The notes: generated by a model not told the origin, from the letters alone. A stretch of DNA of 64,000 nt from Roseiarcus sp963782255 (GCA_963782255.1 CAWAIS010000001.1:1364001-1428000); one strand, 5' to 3'. Positions 31,141 to 40,715 are shown, counted from the first letter of the stretch. Numbers and translations: made by a program.

Positions 31141-32183
31141 AGCATTCCGCAAACCTTCAGGTCGAGGCGCCGGCCTACGCGCGATTACGTGCGATAGCCG
31201 CGCACCGCGCGGTCTGGCCGCTGGTGGCGCTCGCGCTCATCTTTGCCGTCGACGGCTACGTGTCGCCCGGCTTCTTCCATATCCGCATCGTCGAGGGCCG
31301 GCTGTTCGGCAATCTGATCGACATTCTGTACCGGGCGATGCCGACGGCGCTTGTCGCAATGGGCATGGCGATCGTCATCGGCACCAAGGGAATCGATCTC
31401 TCGGTCGGCTCGGTCATCGCCATCGTCGGTGCGGTCATCACATGGCGGATTCATGCGGGCGATCCCCATGTCCTCATTCTATTGATCGCGCTCGGCGTGG
31501 GCGTCTTGTGCGGGTTGTGGAACGGGTTTTTGGTCGCGATCCTCGACATCCAGCCGATCATCGCGACCCTGATCCTGATGACGTCCGGCCGCGGCATCGG
31601 CCTCATGATCAATCTCCTGTACGGCGGAACCAATCCGAGCTTCACGAGCCCGCTGCTTCAGGGCCTGAGCGTCGGCCACATCGGACTCATTCCGACGCGG
31701 CTCATTCTGGGCGTCGCGATCTTCTGCGTGTTGTGGCTCTTGATCCGGCGCACGGCGCTCGGCCTCTTCCTCGAATCTGTGGGCGGGAACTCGGCCGCCG
31801 CCGATCTCGCCGGTATCAACGCCCGGCTCATCAAATACGCGGCCTATCTCATCTGCGCGCTTTGCGCGGCCTGGGCCGGGGTCGTGCTCGCCGCCGACAC
31901 GCACACCTCCGACCCTGTGAGCGTCGGCCTATACATCGAGCTCGACGCAATTCTCGCAGTCGTGATCGGCGGTGGCTCGCTGTCAGGCGGCCGCATCTAC
32001 CTCGGCATGACCGTCCTTGGCGCGCTGGTCATTCAGGCGCTGACCACGTCCATTCTGACGAGCGGCCTGCCGCCGGAATACAACCTCGTCGTCAAGGCGA
32101 TCGTGGTCGTGATCGTGCTGCTCCTGCAATCGAACAATCTGCGCAGCGCCTTGTATGCGAGTGTCGCGAGGAAGCCGCGATGA
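31137..32183 (+). CDS. ytfT: Sugar ABC transporter permease (YtfT-like)
   Basis: 348-aa integral membrane protein with about ten hydrophobic segments and the RbsC-family motif GTKGIDLSVGSVIAIVG (about residues 82-98). It begins with GTG overlapping the ATPase stop and ends overlapping the second permease by 4 bp (ATGA). It probably forms a heterodimeric channel with the YjfF-like subunit. Confidence 0.92.
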   Translation: MKHSANLQVEAPAYARLRAIAAHRAVWPLVALALIFAVDGYVSPGFFHIRIVEGRLFGNLIDILYRAMPTALVAMGMAIVIGTKGIDLSVGSVIAIVGAVITWRIHAGDPHVLILLIALGVGVLCGLWNGFLVAILDIQPIIATLILMTSGRGIGLMINLLYGGTNPSFTSPLLQGLSVGHIGLIPTRLILGVAIFCVLWLLIRRTALGLFLESVGGNSAAADLAGINARLIKYAAYLICALCAAWAGVVLAADTHTSDPVSVGLYIELDAILAVVIGGGSLSGGRIYLGMTVLGALVIQALTTSILTSGLPPEYNLVVKAIVVVIVLLLQSNNLRSALYASVARKPR

Positions 32184-33142
32184 ACGAGAAATATCTGCCG
32201 CTCATTGCGACGATCGCCGTCTTTCTCGCCTTGTTCGTCGTCGGCGGGCTTTTGTACAAGAATTTCCTCTCGACGCTCGTTCTCGGCGACATTCTGGCAG
32301 ACAACGCTTTCATCATTACCGCGGCGATCGGGACGACGTTCGTTATTCTTTCGGGCGGCATCGATCTCTCGGTCGGCTCGATGATCGGCTTCGTCGGCGT
32401 CGTGATCGCCAATCTCGATGTCGTGGGATGGCATCCGCTCGCCTCCGGCGCATTGATGCTGGGTTTCGGCCTCATCTTCGGCGCGCTTCAGGGACTCATT
32501 ATCGACTTCTGCGAGATCCAGCCGTTCATCGTCACGCTCGCGGGGCTCTTCCTGCTGCGCGGCAGCTGCTTCATGATCAACCTGGACTCGGTGCCGATCC
32601 GCCATCCGTTCGTCGCCGCGTTCGCGGCGGCGAGCATCCCTCTGCCGGGGGAGGGGGTTCTCGGCAGCTCGGCGATCGTCATGCTCCTCGCGCTCGCGGC
32701 CGCCATCGCCATCGCGCATTTCACCCGCTTCGGCGCCTACGTCTACGCAATCGGCGGCGACCGCGTATCCGCAGCGCTGATGGGCGTGCCCATGCGCCGC
32801 ACGACCGTTCAGATCTACGCGCTCGGAGGATTCTACAGCGCGCTCGGCGGCGTGATTTACGCGCTCTACACCTCGTCCGGCTATCCCCTGGCCGGAACGG
32901 GCAACGAGCTCTCCGCGATCGCCGCCGTCGTGCTCGGCGGCACAATGCTGACGGGCGGGGTGGGCATGGTCGCAGGCACGCTATTCGGCGGCATGATTCT
33001 CGGGCTGATCGCCACGCTGATCGATTTCAACGGGTCCTTGAACGGGGCGTGGATCATGATCAGCGGCGGAATTCTCCTGTTCATCTTTATCGTCATGCAG
33101 AGATCGCTGGTCGGGTCGTTCCGGCTGGGGAACACGACCTGA
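32180..33142 (+). CDS. yjfF: Sugar ABC transporter permease (YjfF-like)
   Basis: 320-aa second permease of the same importer. It has the paralogous motif LSGGIDLSVGSMIGFVG (about residues 56-72) and the coupling segment GGDRVSAALMGVPMRRT. Having two distinct permease genes after one double ATPase is the arrangement of the E. coli galactofuranose importer. Start ATG at 32180 overlaps the previous stop (ATGA). The regulator gene follows 13 bp later. Confidence 0.92.
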   Translation: MNEKYLPLIATIAVFLALFVVGGLLYKNFLSTLVLGDILADNAFIITAAIGTTFVILSGGIDLSVGSMIGFVGVVIANLDVVGWHPLASGALMLGFGLIFGALQGLIIDFCEIQPFIVTLAGLFLLRGSCFMINLDSVPIRHPFVAAFAAASIPLPGEGVLGSSAIVMLLALAAAIAIAHFTRFGAYVYAIGGDRVSAALMGVPMRRTTVQIYALGGFYSALGGVIYALYTSSGYPLAGTGNELSAIAAVVLGGTMLTGGVGMVAGTLFGGMILGLIATLIDFNGSLNGAWIMISGGILLFIFIVMQRSLVGSFRLGNTT

Positions 33143-33155
33143 GGCGGCCAAGTCC

Positions 33156-33992
33156 ATGGGGCGGATCGCGAAACCTTCGACCGACGCGCCGATAAGGCGG
33201 CGCGCGACCGCGGCCCGCCTGCTATTGGGACGGACCGCGAAGCAGGCGCGCGAGGACTTAGGGTTCGAACGCAACATTTACGGCCAACTCGCCAAGAAGC
33301 TCGGGCAAGACATCGTGGCCGGCGTCTATCCGGCGGGGTCGCTTCTGCCGAGCGCGATGGAGATGTGCGCGCGCTTTTCGGTGTCGCGCACGGCATTGCG
33401 GGAGGCCTACAGCATCCTCAGCGCCAAGGGGCTGATCGTCGCGCGACCGAAGATCGGCACGCGCGTGCGTCCGAAGTCCGACTGGAACCTGCTCGATCCC
33501 GAAGTGCTCGCCTGGCACCTGCTCGCAATGCCGAACGAGCATTTCGTCGACGATCTGTTCGTGCTTCGGCAGATGGTGGAGCCGCCGGCCGCGGCGATGG
33601 CGGCGTCATCGCCGTCGCGCGCCACGGTGGATCGGATCGCCGATGCGTACAGTCGCATGGATCGCTTCAAGCGCGGCGCCGGCGATCTCATCGGCGCCGA
33701 CCTCGATTTCCACATGGCCATTCTCGAAGCGAGCGAGAACCGCTTCATCGCGGCGCTCGGCGGCCTCATCCACGCCGCGCTCGAATGCACCTTCAGGCTC
33801 AGCTGGCAAGGCGCGGCGCGCATCCAGGACGACCGGCTCTACCAGCATAAGGCGATTCTCGAGGCGATCCGCGATCAGGACCCGGATCTTGCTCGAGCGC
33901 GGATGGAGGAGCTGTTACGCGATTCGATCGGCGACGTGCGCGAGTATTTGCGTCAGCGCGACAGCGTCGCGAATTCCTCCGCCAAACGTTGA
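33156..33992 (+). CDS. FadR-subfamily GntR transcriptional regulator
   Basis: 278-aa regulator. A basic N-terminal extension of about 40 residues precedes the GntR winged helix (IYGQLAKKLGQDIVAGVYPA to RPKIGTRVRP, about 41-108) with recognition helix VSRTALREAYSILSAKG. The all-helical FCD effector domain shows metal-ligand residues (DLDFHMAILEAS; LYQHKAILEAI). Its place as the last gene of the sugar-import operon points to local control by a sugar or sugar-acid ligand. The palindromic patch at 28454-28477 is the best candidate site. Confidence 0.9.
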   Translation: MGRIAKPSTDAPIRRRATAARLLLGRTAKQAREDLGFERNIYGQLAKKLGQDIVAGVYPAGSLLPSAMEMCARFSVSRTALREAYSILSAKGLIVARPKIGTRVRPKSDWNLLDPEVLAWHLLAMPNEHFVDDLFVLRQMVEPPAAAMAASSPSRATVDRIADAYSRMDRFKRGAGDLIGADLDFHMAILEASENRFIAALGGLIHAALECTFRLSWQGAARIQDDRLYQHKAILEAIRDQDPDLARARMEELLRDSIGDVREYLRQRDSVANSSAKR

Positions 33993-34039
33993 CCGACAGC
34001 GAGCAAGGCGCGGCGTTTCATGGACGCCACAGGCCGCGC

Positions 34040-35110
34040 TCACTCGGCGGCCATGCTGCGGAGCGGGTCGCGCGGGCCGGCCTCGTCTCGCACCATGTCC
34101 TGGAACGCCTTCACCGCCGCCTCGTGTTTAGGCGACAGCGGGCCGCGATCGTAGACGCCTGCGCTCAGGTTGCGCTGCACGCCGGCGAGGATGTCGAGAT
34201 CCTCCGAAACGATCTGAGCCGACCATTCCGCCGATCGACGATTTTCCTCGGCTTTTTCGGGCGAGATGTCGGTGAAGAAATACCAGTTGATGTGCTGAAT
34301 GCGGCCGGGGCCGACCGGCTCCATCGTCGCGATCGAACTTCCCCAGTCGTAGAGGTTCAGCATCAGGGACGGGAAGCGGTAGAAGTAGAGGCCGCGCGTC
34401 AGTCCGCCGTCGCGCTTGGGCGCATGAAGATGGAAGAACTTCTCGCGCCGATAGATATCGATGCGATACCTCTCGATGTCCATCGATGCGCAGAGGCCCG
34501 GGTGCATCGTCCGGCAGTGGTAGCATTCGAGGTAATTTTCGCCGTAGGTCTTCCAGTCGACCGCGCAGTCGCGGTTCTTCGACATGAAGTGGCGCTGCTG
34601 TTCGAGCGGATAGTCCGCAGCCATGTCGTGAATGGGGCCGAGCCATTCCGTCAAGTTGGGGCCGCCGCGCTTGAGGCGGACGAACACGAGGCCGCGCCAT
34701 TCCTCGGCGTCGATCGCGTAAAGGCTCCAGTCGTCGGGATCGAAGCCGGCGTCGCCTCCGAAATCGGTCGCCTTGTTCAAGCGCCCGTCGCGCGCGTAGC
34801 TCCAGCTATGATAGGGGCAAACGACGAGCTTGCCGCAATGGCCGGCCTCCCCGGACAGAAGCTGCGCACCGCGATGCCTGCAGACGTTGTGGAAAGCGCG
34901 AATTTGCCCGGCATCGTCGCGGATCGCGAAAACAGGATAGCCGGCGACCGTCCCCGTGACATAATCACCCGCGTTGGACAGCCGTCCCGACCAGGAAAAC
35001 AGCATCCAGTTCCTGGCGAAAATCTCCCGCCGCTCGCGCTCGAAGAGAGCAGGATCGCGATAGTCCCTGGACGGCAGCGTCCAGTCGAAGTCGGCGGCTG
35101 TTTTCATCAT
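34040..35110 (-). CDS. Rieske non-heme iron oxygenase, alpha subunit
   Basis: 356-aa oxygenase of the aromatic-ring-hydroxylating superfamily. The [2Fe-2S] Rieske motif is intact (C77-R-H79 and C98-x2-H101), as is the mononuclear iron motif (ENYLECYHC-x3-H, H198 and H203). The PYHSWSY and ENYLECYHC segments resemble enzymes that demethylate quaternary amines (choline, glycine betaine, stachydrine or carnitine types) more than aromatic dioxygenases; this is inference. No beta subunit or ferredoxin reductase is adjacent. It is the last gene of the ten-gene leftward cluster. Confidence 0.9.
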   Translation of the reverse strand: MMKTAADFDWTLPSRDYRDPALFERERREIFARNWMLFSWSGRLSNAGDYVTGTVAGYPVFAIRDDAGQIRAFHNVCRHRGAQLLSGEAGHCGKLVVCPYHSWSYARDGRLNKATDFGGDAGFDPDDWSLYAIDAEEWRGLVFVRLKRGGPNLTEWLGPIHDMAADYPLEQQRHFMSKNRDCAVDWKTYGENYLECYHCRTMHPGLCASMDIERYRIDIYRREKFFHLHAPKRDGGLTRGLYFYRFPSLMLNLYDWGSSIATMEPVGPGRIQHINWYFFTDISPEKAEENRRSAEWSAQIVSEDLDILAGVQRNLSAGVYDRGPLSPKHEAAVKAFQDMVRDEAGPRDPLRSMAAE

Positions 35111-35154
35111 CGTTGCGCCTCCGGGCGAATGAAGAAGAGGTCAAAGAGCGGGAT

Positions 35155-35916
35155 TCATGTCCGGTAGGACGGATCCAAGGCGTCGAGCATGCGCAGATGC
35201 GCCGCCCATTCAAGCTGAAGATCCCCGTCCTCGAAGGCCATCTGATCGTATTGCTTGCCGACCCGCTCGCAAACCTCCTTGGGCGGAATGACGAGCTCGG
35301 CGCCCATCGACAGCGTCGCGACCTGAACTTCGCAGGCGAGGTTCAAATAGAACATCAGGCTGAAGGCCTCGGCCACCGATCGCCCGACCGTCAATAGCCC
35401 ATGATTGCGCAAGATCACGCCACAATAGCCGCCGAGGTCGCAAATGATGCGCTCGCGTTCGTTGAGATCGAGCGCGATGCCCTCATAGTCGTGAATCCCG
35501 AGCCGGCCATAGAACTGCAAAGCGATCTGGTTAATGGGTAACAGGCCGTCCTTGACGGCCGAGACCGCGATGCCGGCCCGGGTGTGCGTATGGATAACGC
35601 AGGCCGCGTCATGTCGCGCCATGTGAACGGCGCTGTGGATGGTGAAGCCGGCAGGGTTCACTCGGTCGGGGCTGTCGCCGATCTTCCGGCCGCCGACGTC
35701 GATCTTCACCAGCGACGAGGCGGTGATCTCCTCCCAGCGATGTCCATACGGATTGATGAGGAAATGACCGGGCTCGTCCGGCACGCGAACCGTGGCGTGC
35801 GTATAAATGAGATCGGTCATCTTGTAATGGGCGAGCAGGCGGTAGCAGGCCGCGAGCTCCACCCGCTGCCGCCACTCCGCGGATTGCGTCTCGATCGGCA
35901 AGCTGGCGACCGACAT
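35155..35916 (-). CDS. Class II aldolase/adducin family protein
   Basis: 253-aa protein with the class II aldolase fold. Zn-binding histidines are seen in CVIHTHTRAGIAVSA (about residues 86-100) and VILRNHGLLTVGRS (about 166-180), with family segments FLINPYGHRWEEITASSLVKI. Members cleave or epimerise phosphorylated or free hydroxy-acids or act as decarboxylases. In the cluster it could split a carbon backbone after oxidation. It lies 44 bp upstream of the Rieske gene. Confidence 0.88.
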   Translation of the reverse strand: MSVASLPIETQSAEWRQRVELAACYRLLAHYKMTDLIYTHATVRVPDEPGHFLINPYGHRWEEITASSLVKIDVGGRKIGDSPDRVNPAGFTIHSAVHMARHDAACVIHTHTRAGIAVSAVKDGLLPINQIALQFYGRLGIHDYEGIALDLNERERIICDLGGYCGVILRNHGLLTVGRSVAEAFSLMFYLNLACEVQVATLSMGAELVIPPKEVCERVGKQYDQMAFEDGDLQLEWAAHLRMLDALDPSYRT

Positions 35917-35971
35917 TGGAATTCCGCTCCTTCGCTTCTACCCTCGGCGTATGCCTGCGGAGGCGGCCGCG

Positions 35972-36838
35972 CTACGCCGCGGCGCCGCGCCTCACGCGCT
36001 CGTCCTCGATCGCTTCGTCCCAGCAAGCGGCTGCCCATTGCTTCAGAAGAAGCGCCTCGCTCCACCGGTCCGACAGCTCCTCGCCGTTGGCGTCGGTGAT
36101 CGCATAATCGCGCGGCCCGAGCTCGCACAGGAAAATGCAATCCTCGTTTGGCGCTGCGCGCCTCCGCCATGACGCGAAGCCGCGGCGCCACAAGTCCAGG
36201 AACGTATCGATCCAGACGCGATGCTGAGGAAAATGCAGCGGCAGCTGGATCTGACAGCGATTCGCCACGCGTCCCTGAAAGGAATCGGACCGATCCAGAA
36301 TACGGCGGACATAATCCTGATATTCGGCGCTGATCGGCTGCATCATCTCGCGATCGACGACATAATGCGACAGGTCCGCGCTGAGCCGCATGTCGGGCAA
36401 GGCCTCGATCAGCAGCAAGGTCGAGAAGAGATCGTTGGTGATGCAGTTGCGGTGCGTCTCGAACTGAATCGGAACGCTCTCCTCCTTCGAAATCGCCATC
36501 CACGCCCGGACCGCCTCGGCCATGTCCGCGACCGCCAATGGCATGACTTGCCCGATGACGATGACAAAGGGCGAGCCGATATCCTTGGCGAGGTGAAGTG
36601 CGGGGCGCAACTCCTCGATCGAGCGAGGGAAAGCGGTCAGGAGGCCGTTGAGGCCGGTGCGGCCGAATTCCGGAATGAGCGCCCGCGCCGCCTCGATATC
36701 CATCGCTCCGAGATCGACGCCCATGCCGTCGAACCCTGCCTCGCGCACGCGGTCGAATTTTTCGGCCGCGGGTCGCTCCTGAACGCCAGGTCGGCGCAGC
36801 TCCGTCGCCCAGAGCGATTGATAGACGCGCAGCGCCAT
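35972..36838 (-). CDS. TIM-barrel sugar-phosphate isomerase/epimerase family protein
   Basis: 288-aa xylose-isomerase-like TIM barrel. Signature strands FDRVREAGFDGMGVDLG and VPIQFETHRNCITND (metal ligands E and H), and MRLSADLSHYVVDREMM, are visible. Such enzymes isomerise or epimerise sugars, inosose or hydroxy-acid intermediates. The start ATG at 36838 is 2 bp after the desaturase stop, so the genes are tightly coupled. The late basic insert RRGFASWRRRAAPNED is unusual but in frame. Substrate unknown. Confidence 0.82.
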   Translation of the reverse strand: MALRVYQSLWATELRRPGVQERPAAEKFDRVREAGFDGMGVDLGAMDIEAARALIPEFGRTGLNGLLTAFPRSIEELRPALHLAKDIGSPFVIVIGQVMPLAVADMAEAVRAWMAISKEESVPIQFETHRNCITNDLFSTLLLIEALPDMRLSADLSHYVVDREMMQPISAEYQDYVRRILDRSDSFQGRVANRCQIQLPLHFPQHRVWIDTFLDLWRRGFASWRRRAAPNEDCIFLCELGPRDYAITDANGEELSDRWSEALLLKQWAAACWDEAIEDERVRRGAAA

Positions 36839-36840
36839 TT

Positions 36841-37845
36841 TCAGACCTGCTTTGCGGCGCGGACCCTCGGCGCCACTGGCTGGAGATCCGTATCGTCGCT
36901 GATCCAGATCGCATCGTCGGGATAGTCGGCCTCGGTCCGGCCGTTCGAGAAAGCGCGCAACACCGCCCGTTGAAAGGCGAGATAGGACATGGTGGGCGGC
37001 CTGCGACCCTTTTCGACGAAAATCTCGTTGTGGAGCTTGGGCAGTGCGTAGCAAGGCACGCCAGGAAAGGCGTGATGGGCCGTATGATATTGCATGTTCC
37101 AGCACATCCAGCGCATCAGCGCATTCGTGCAGGCCGTTCGGGTGTTCTCGGTGATGGCGTCGACATGCGGCGGGCCGAGGTGCTCGATCGTATTCTGCAA
37201 TTGATGCACGGGCTTCATCGCCAGCATCGGCAGGAGCCAGAATTGCACGGCCGCCCAACTTCCCGTCGCTGGCGACGCGCCCGCGATCAGGGCGTAACCT
37301 GCGAGATGCCAGCGCGCCTCCCGGATGACGTCCGCCCTGCGGTCCGCCGGGATATAGGGCTCGGTCACGATGCCGAAGCCGAAACGGACGATCCGCCGGA
37401 CCCGGGTGTACCAATAGGTCGGGCCGAGCACCCAGAGGAGATACGAGGTCAGCGTGTAACGTTCGCGCGCTAGTTCGCCGTCGCGCCGCCAATCCTGGGT
37501 GTAGCGATGATGGGCGAAATGCTGGATCTGGTCGAAATCGCGAGGATAGATGAGGACGAAACCGAACAGCCGCCCGAATATCTCGTTGAGCCTCTTGGTC
37601 CTGAACACGGTCGAATGGCTGAACTCGTGCTGGCCTGCGTAAAGGAAATTGATCAGCGTTCCGTAGATAACGAAGACCGGAACGGCGAGCCAGCCTCCCC
37701 GCGTGAGAGAAAGCGCGACGCCAGACAGCGCGAGCGCGGCAAGATGGCTCCCAAGTCGAAGGAAGCCCAAGAGATTCGACTTGGCGCTGAGCGCCTTCAG
37801 CCTCAATGGAGCGATCATGTCGCGGCGAGCAAAAACTTCGTCCAT
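36841..37845 (-). CDS. Membrane fatty-acid-desaturase-family di-iron oxygenase
   Basis: 334-aa integral membrane enzyme. It has the three histidine boxes that bind two irons: HEFSHST (about residue 73), HFAHH (109-113) and HTAHH (about 257). Four hydrophobic stretches are visible. The family includes acyl desaturases, alkane and carotene hydroxylases, and N- or C-hydroxylases of small molecules. Sitting between a transporter and catabolic genes, it more probably oxidises the imported compound than a membrane lipid; this is inference. It begins 16 bp after the PotC-like gene. Confidence 0.88.
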   Translation of the reverse strand: MDEVFARRDMIAPLRLKALSAKSNLLGFLRLGSHLAALALSGVALSLTRGGWLAVPVFVIYGTLINFLYAGQHEFSHSTVFRTKRLNEIFGRLFGFVLIYPRDFDQIQHFAHHRYTQDWRRDGELARERYTLTSYLLWVLGPTYWYTRVRRIVRFGFGIVTEPYIPADRRADVIREARWHLAGYALIAGASPATGSWAAVQFWLLPMLAMKPVHQLQNTIEHLGPPHVDAITENTRTACTNALMRWMCWNMQYHTAHHAFPGVPCYALPKLHNEIFVEKGRRPPTMSYLAFQRAVLRAFSNGRTEADYPDDAIWISDDTDLQPVAPRVRAAKQV

Positions 37846-37861
37846 CGTCTTATCTCTTCGT

Positions 37862-38662
37862 TCAGGCAGGCTCTTCGCGCTGGAGCAGCATGCGTCCGAT
37901 CAGCGCGATGGTGGTAATGACGATCAGCACCACGGAAATCGCGGCGATCGCCGGATCGATATTGTCGTGCACGCCCATCCACATGAGACGCGGAAGCGTG
38001 ATCGCATTGACGCTGGTGATGAACAGCGTGACGCCGATCTCGTCCCAGGAGAGGACGAAGGCGAGCAAGGCCGCCGTCAGGACGCCGAAGCGGATATTGG
38101 GGAGAATGATTTTGAACACGCGCTGAAGCACGCTCGCGCCGAGACCGCGAGCCGCAAGGTCGACGCGGCGATCGACCTGTGCGAGCGCCACCAGGATCAG
38201 GACGACCGCGAAGGGCGTGATCATGACCACGTGCGCAATCGTCACGCCGAACCATGTGTCGTAGCCGATTGAGCCGCTCATCTGTGAAAGGCTGGTGAGA
38301 AAGAAGTACAGGATCATCGCCGAGACGACCGGCGGCACGACCATCGGCAAGAGCACGAACCCGACCAGGAGTGCCGCGAACCGCGGCTGGAACATCCACA
38401 CGCCGAGCGCGAAAGCGATCGCCAGAATCGTCGCAAAGAAGCTGCTCGCGACGCCGATGCGCAAGCTGAGCAGGATGCTTTGAGCCCAGTCCGGATTGTC
38501 GATCAGTTCGCGATAGTGAATGAGCGACAGCTCGCCCTTCGGCATGGTGAGAAAACGGGCCGGGGTGAGCGAGATCGGCACGACCGAGATCAGCGGCATG
38601 AGCAGGAAGATCGCCACCACGCCGGCCAGGGCGAGCGCGACAGGTCTCGGCCGTTGGATCAT
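37862..38662 (-). CDS. ABC transporter permease (PotC/PhnV type)
   Basis: 266-aa permease with six membrane helices and the binding-protein-dependent transport EAA loop (DLAARGLGASVLQRVFKIIL, about residues 168-187). It is second of two permeases of a polyamine/Fe/opine-type (MOI family) importer. It overlaps the preceding permease gene by 4 bp. Together with its neighbours it forms a complete PotABCD-like transporter. Confidence 0.92.
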   Translation of the reverse strand: MIQRPRPVALALAGVVAIFLLMPLISVVPISLTPARFLTMPKGELSLIHYRELIDNPDWAQSILLSLRIGVASSFFATILAIAFALGVWMFQPRFAALLVGFVLLPMVVPPVVSAMILYFFLTSLSQMSGSIGYDTWFGVTIAHVVMITPFAVVLILVALAQVDRRVDLAARGLGASVLQRVFKIILPNIRFGVLTAALLAFVLSWDEIGVTLFITSVNAITLPRLMWMGVHDNIDPAIAAISVVLIVITTIALIGRMLLQREEPA

Positions 38663-39597
38663 CGCGCGCCTCCAAGCATGGCGGGCTTGGCGAAGCGGTA
38701 GAGCGCTCCCAGGAGAACGCCGACGATCAGGACAAGCGTGACGCTGACCGCGGCGCCGAGGCCCCAGTCCGGACTCTGAAACATGCGGAGATAGACGAGT
38801 TCCGCCACCATGATGCTGCGGCCGCCGCCCAGAATCGCCGGCGTGACGAAAAAGCCAAGCGAGAAAACGAAGACGATCAGCGCGGCGCCGATCACGCCTG
38901 ACGCCGTCATCGGCAGGAACACCTGCCAGAAGATGCGCAACCGGGAAGCCCCAAGGCCGCGCGCGGCCAAGAGCACGCGCTCGTCCACCGACCGCATGGC
39001 CGAGGCCAGTGGAAACGCCGCGAAGGGAATGAGCACGTGCGTCATGCCCAGCATGACGCCGAATTCGTTGTGCGCGAGCTGAAGGGGGCCATCAGTCAGT
39101 CCAGCCGCCTGCAGCCAGTCGTTCAAAAGACCGCGGTTCGAGAGCAGCGCCAGCCAGCCGAAGGCGCGGGTCAGCACCGAGATCCAGAACGGCACGAGAA
39201 TGCAAAGCTCGGTCAGCCGCCTCTGCAGCCGCGTCCCTCGCACCCACACATAGGCGATGGCGTAGGCCGCCGCGACGGACGCCGCCGTCACGGTCGCGCA
39301 GATGCGAAAGGTGCGTAAGAAAACGGACAAGACGAGCGGATCGGCGACAAGCCGTTGGTATTGTCCGACGCCCGGCTTCGGCAAGGTGACGCTCCACGCC
39401 GCCACGCCGAGGAACGGGACGACGTAAGTGAGCGCAAGGAACGCGAGCAGCGGGGCGATGAAGCAGAGGCCGACCCATTTGGACGCGTGCGGCCGCATCC
39501 CGCTTCGCTCGGCTCGCTCGCCTGGGCCAGCCGTCGCCCGCTCCTCCGCGTCGACGGAGGAGAGGGAGGAAAAAACGGCCAGGCGCCTTGACCTCAT
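38659..39597 (-). CDS. ABC transporter permease (PotB type)
   Basis: About 312 aa from the ATG at 39597, which overlaps the binding-protein stop (ATGA), or 279 aa from the ATG at 39498. The extra 33 residues (rich in Ser/Glu/Arg, containing a TCCTCCG...CGGAGGA hairpin at 39542-39561 in the DNA) are atypical for the family and may be an inserted stretch. Six membrane helices and the EAA loop LLAARGLGASRLRIFWQVFL are clear. It pairs with the PotC-type permease. Confidence 0.9.
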   Translation of the reverse strand: MRSRRLAVFSSLSSVDAEERATAGPGERAERSGMRPHASKWVGLCFIAPLLAFLALTYVVPFLGVAAWSVTLPKPGVGQYQRLVADPLVLSVFLRTFRICATVTAASVAAAYAIAYVWVRGTRLQRRLTELCILVPFWISVLTRAFGWLALLSNRGLLNDWLQAAGLTDGPLQLAHNEFGVMLGMTHVLIPFAAFPLASAMRSVDERVLLAARGLGASRLRIFWQVFLPMTASGVIGAALIVFVFSLGFFVTPAILGGGRSIMVAELVYLRMFQSPDWGLGAAVSVTLVLIVGVLLGALYRFAKPAMLGGAR

Positions 39598-40715
39598 GCG
39601 GAGATGATTTTCGTATAGGCGTCGAGCGCGGCGCCGTAATTGTCGGCGTACCACGGCATGTCCAGCGCGACCTGCTTTGCGAAGTTGGCGGGGTCGACGG
39701 GATTGTATTTCTTTTGGTCGGCGGGAATGAGAGCGTCCGTCGCGGGGTTGGCGGGCCCCTGACCCAACATGGTGAACATCACGAGCTGCTTCTCAGGGTC
39801 CGACGTGCTGGCGATGAACTTCATCGCCGCGTCCTTGCCGCCCGGGTTGTTCTTGATCACCGCCAGGGCGCCGGGCGAGATGAGGCCCTGGTCCCAGATG
39901 AACTTGATCTGACCTTTGGAATCCTTGTCGAGGAGCGATGCCCTGGTCGACCAGATGAGCGCCATCGAGGCGTCGCCGCTCAGCATGACTTGCTGGCTTT
40001 CCGCTCCGCCGCCCCAGTAGGAGACGACGTTGCCCTTGAAGGCCGCGATCTTGTCGTGAGCGCGCTTCAGGTCGAGCGGATAGAGCTTGTCCGGCGCGAC
40101 GCCGTCGGCGAGCAGCGCCGCCTCCCACATGCCGGCGCCCCATTTGTACATCGAGCGCTTGCCGGGATATTTCTTGACGTCGAAGAAATCGGCCATGCCG
40201 GTCGGCGGATTGGCCCCGAATTTCTGCGCGTCATACGCGATCACGTAGGAGAAGAAATAGGTCGAAGCGGCGTAGTCCCAGCCGAATCCGGGCCGCATCT
40301 TCGACTTGTCGACGATCGTATAGTCGATCGGTTCGATCATTCCCTGCTTGCCGAGTGAGATGGCCGAGAACGGGTCGGCGTCGACCAGATCCCAGGTCGG
40401 CTTGCCGCTCTTGAATTGCGCGGTGATGGCGCCCTCGGTCGGCCCGGTGCCGTCCTCCTTGACCGTAATGCCGGTCGCCTTCAGGAACGGCTGGCCGTAA
40501 GCCTGATCATAGGCCTTGATGGCGTCGCCGCCCCAGTTGACGAGCACCAGTTGCCGCTCCGCGGCGCTGGCCCGCCCGCTCTTCATGGCAAGGGGCGCGG
40601 CGCTGAGCGCCACGGCCGCAAGTTGCGCGAAACGGCGGCGGCTGATCTCGCCGCGTTCGACCTTGCCGGCCAGGATGTCGAGACAGTCTTTCTCAAACGC
40701 GTCGTTCATCGTCAT
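39594..40715 (-). CDS. ABC transporter substrate-binding protein (PotD/opine type)
   Basis: 373-aa family-1 extracellular binding protein. The N-terminal SRRRFAQLAAVALSAAPLA segment (about residues 25-43) has twin arginines and may use the Tat route. The mature fold starts at RQLVLVNWGGDAIKAYDQAY. It resembles binding proteins for polyamines, opines and other amino-acid-like cations. It overlaps the ATPase upstream and the permease downstream by 4 bp each. It is expected to determine which compound the cluster handles. Confidence 0.9.
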   Translation of the reverse strand: MTMNDAFEKDCLDILAGKVERGEISRRRFAQLAAVALSAAPLAMKSGRASAAERQLVLVNWGGDAIKAYDQAYGQPFLKATGITVKEDGTGPTEGAITAQFKSGKPTWDLVDADPFSAISLGKQGMIEPIDYTIVDKSKMRPGFGWDYAASTYFFSYVIAYDAQKFGANPPTGMADFFDVKKYPGKRSMYKWGAGMWEAALLADGVAPDKLYPLDLKRAHDKIAAFKGNVVSYWGGGAESQQVMLSGDASMALIWSTRASLLDKDSKGQIKFIWDQGLISPGALAVIKNNPGGKDAAMKFIASTSDPEKQLVMFTMLGQGPANPATDALIPADQKKYNPVDPANFAKQVALDMPWYADNYGAALDAYTKIISA

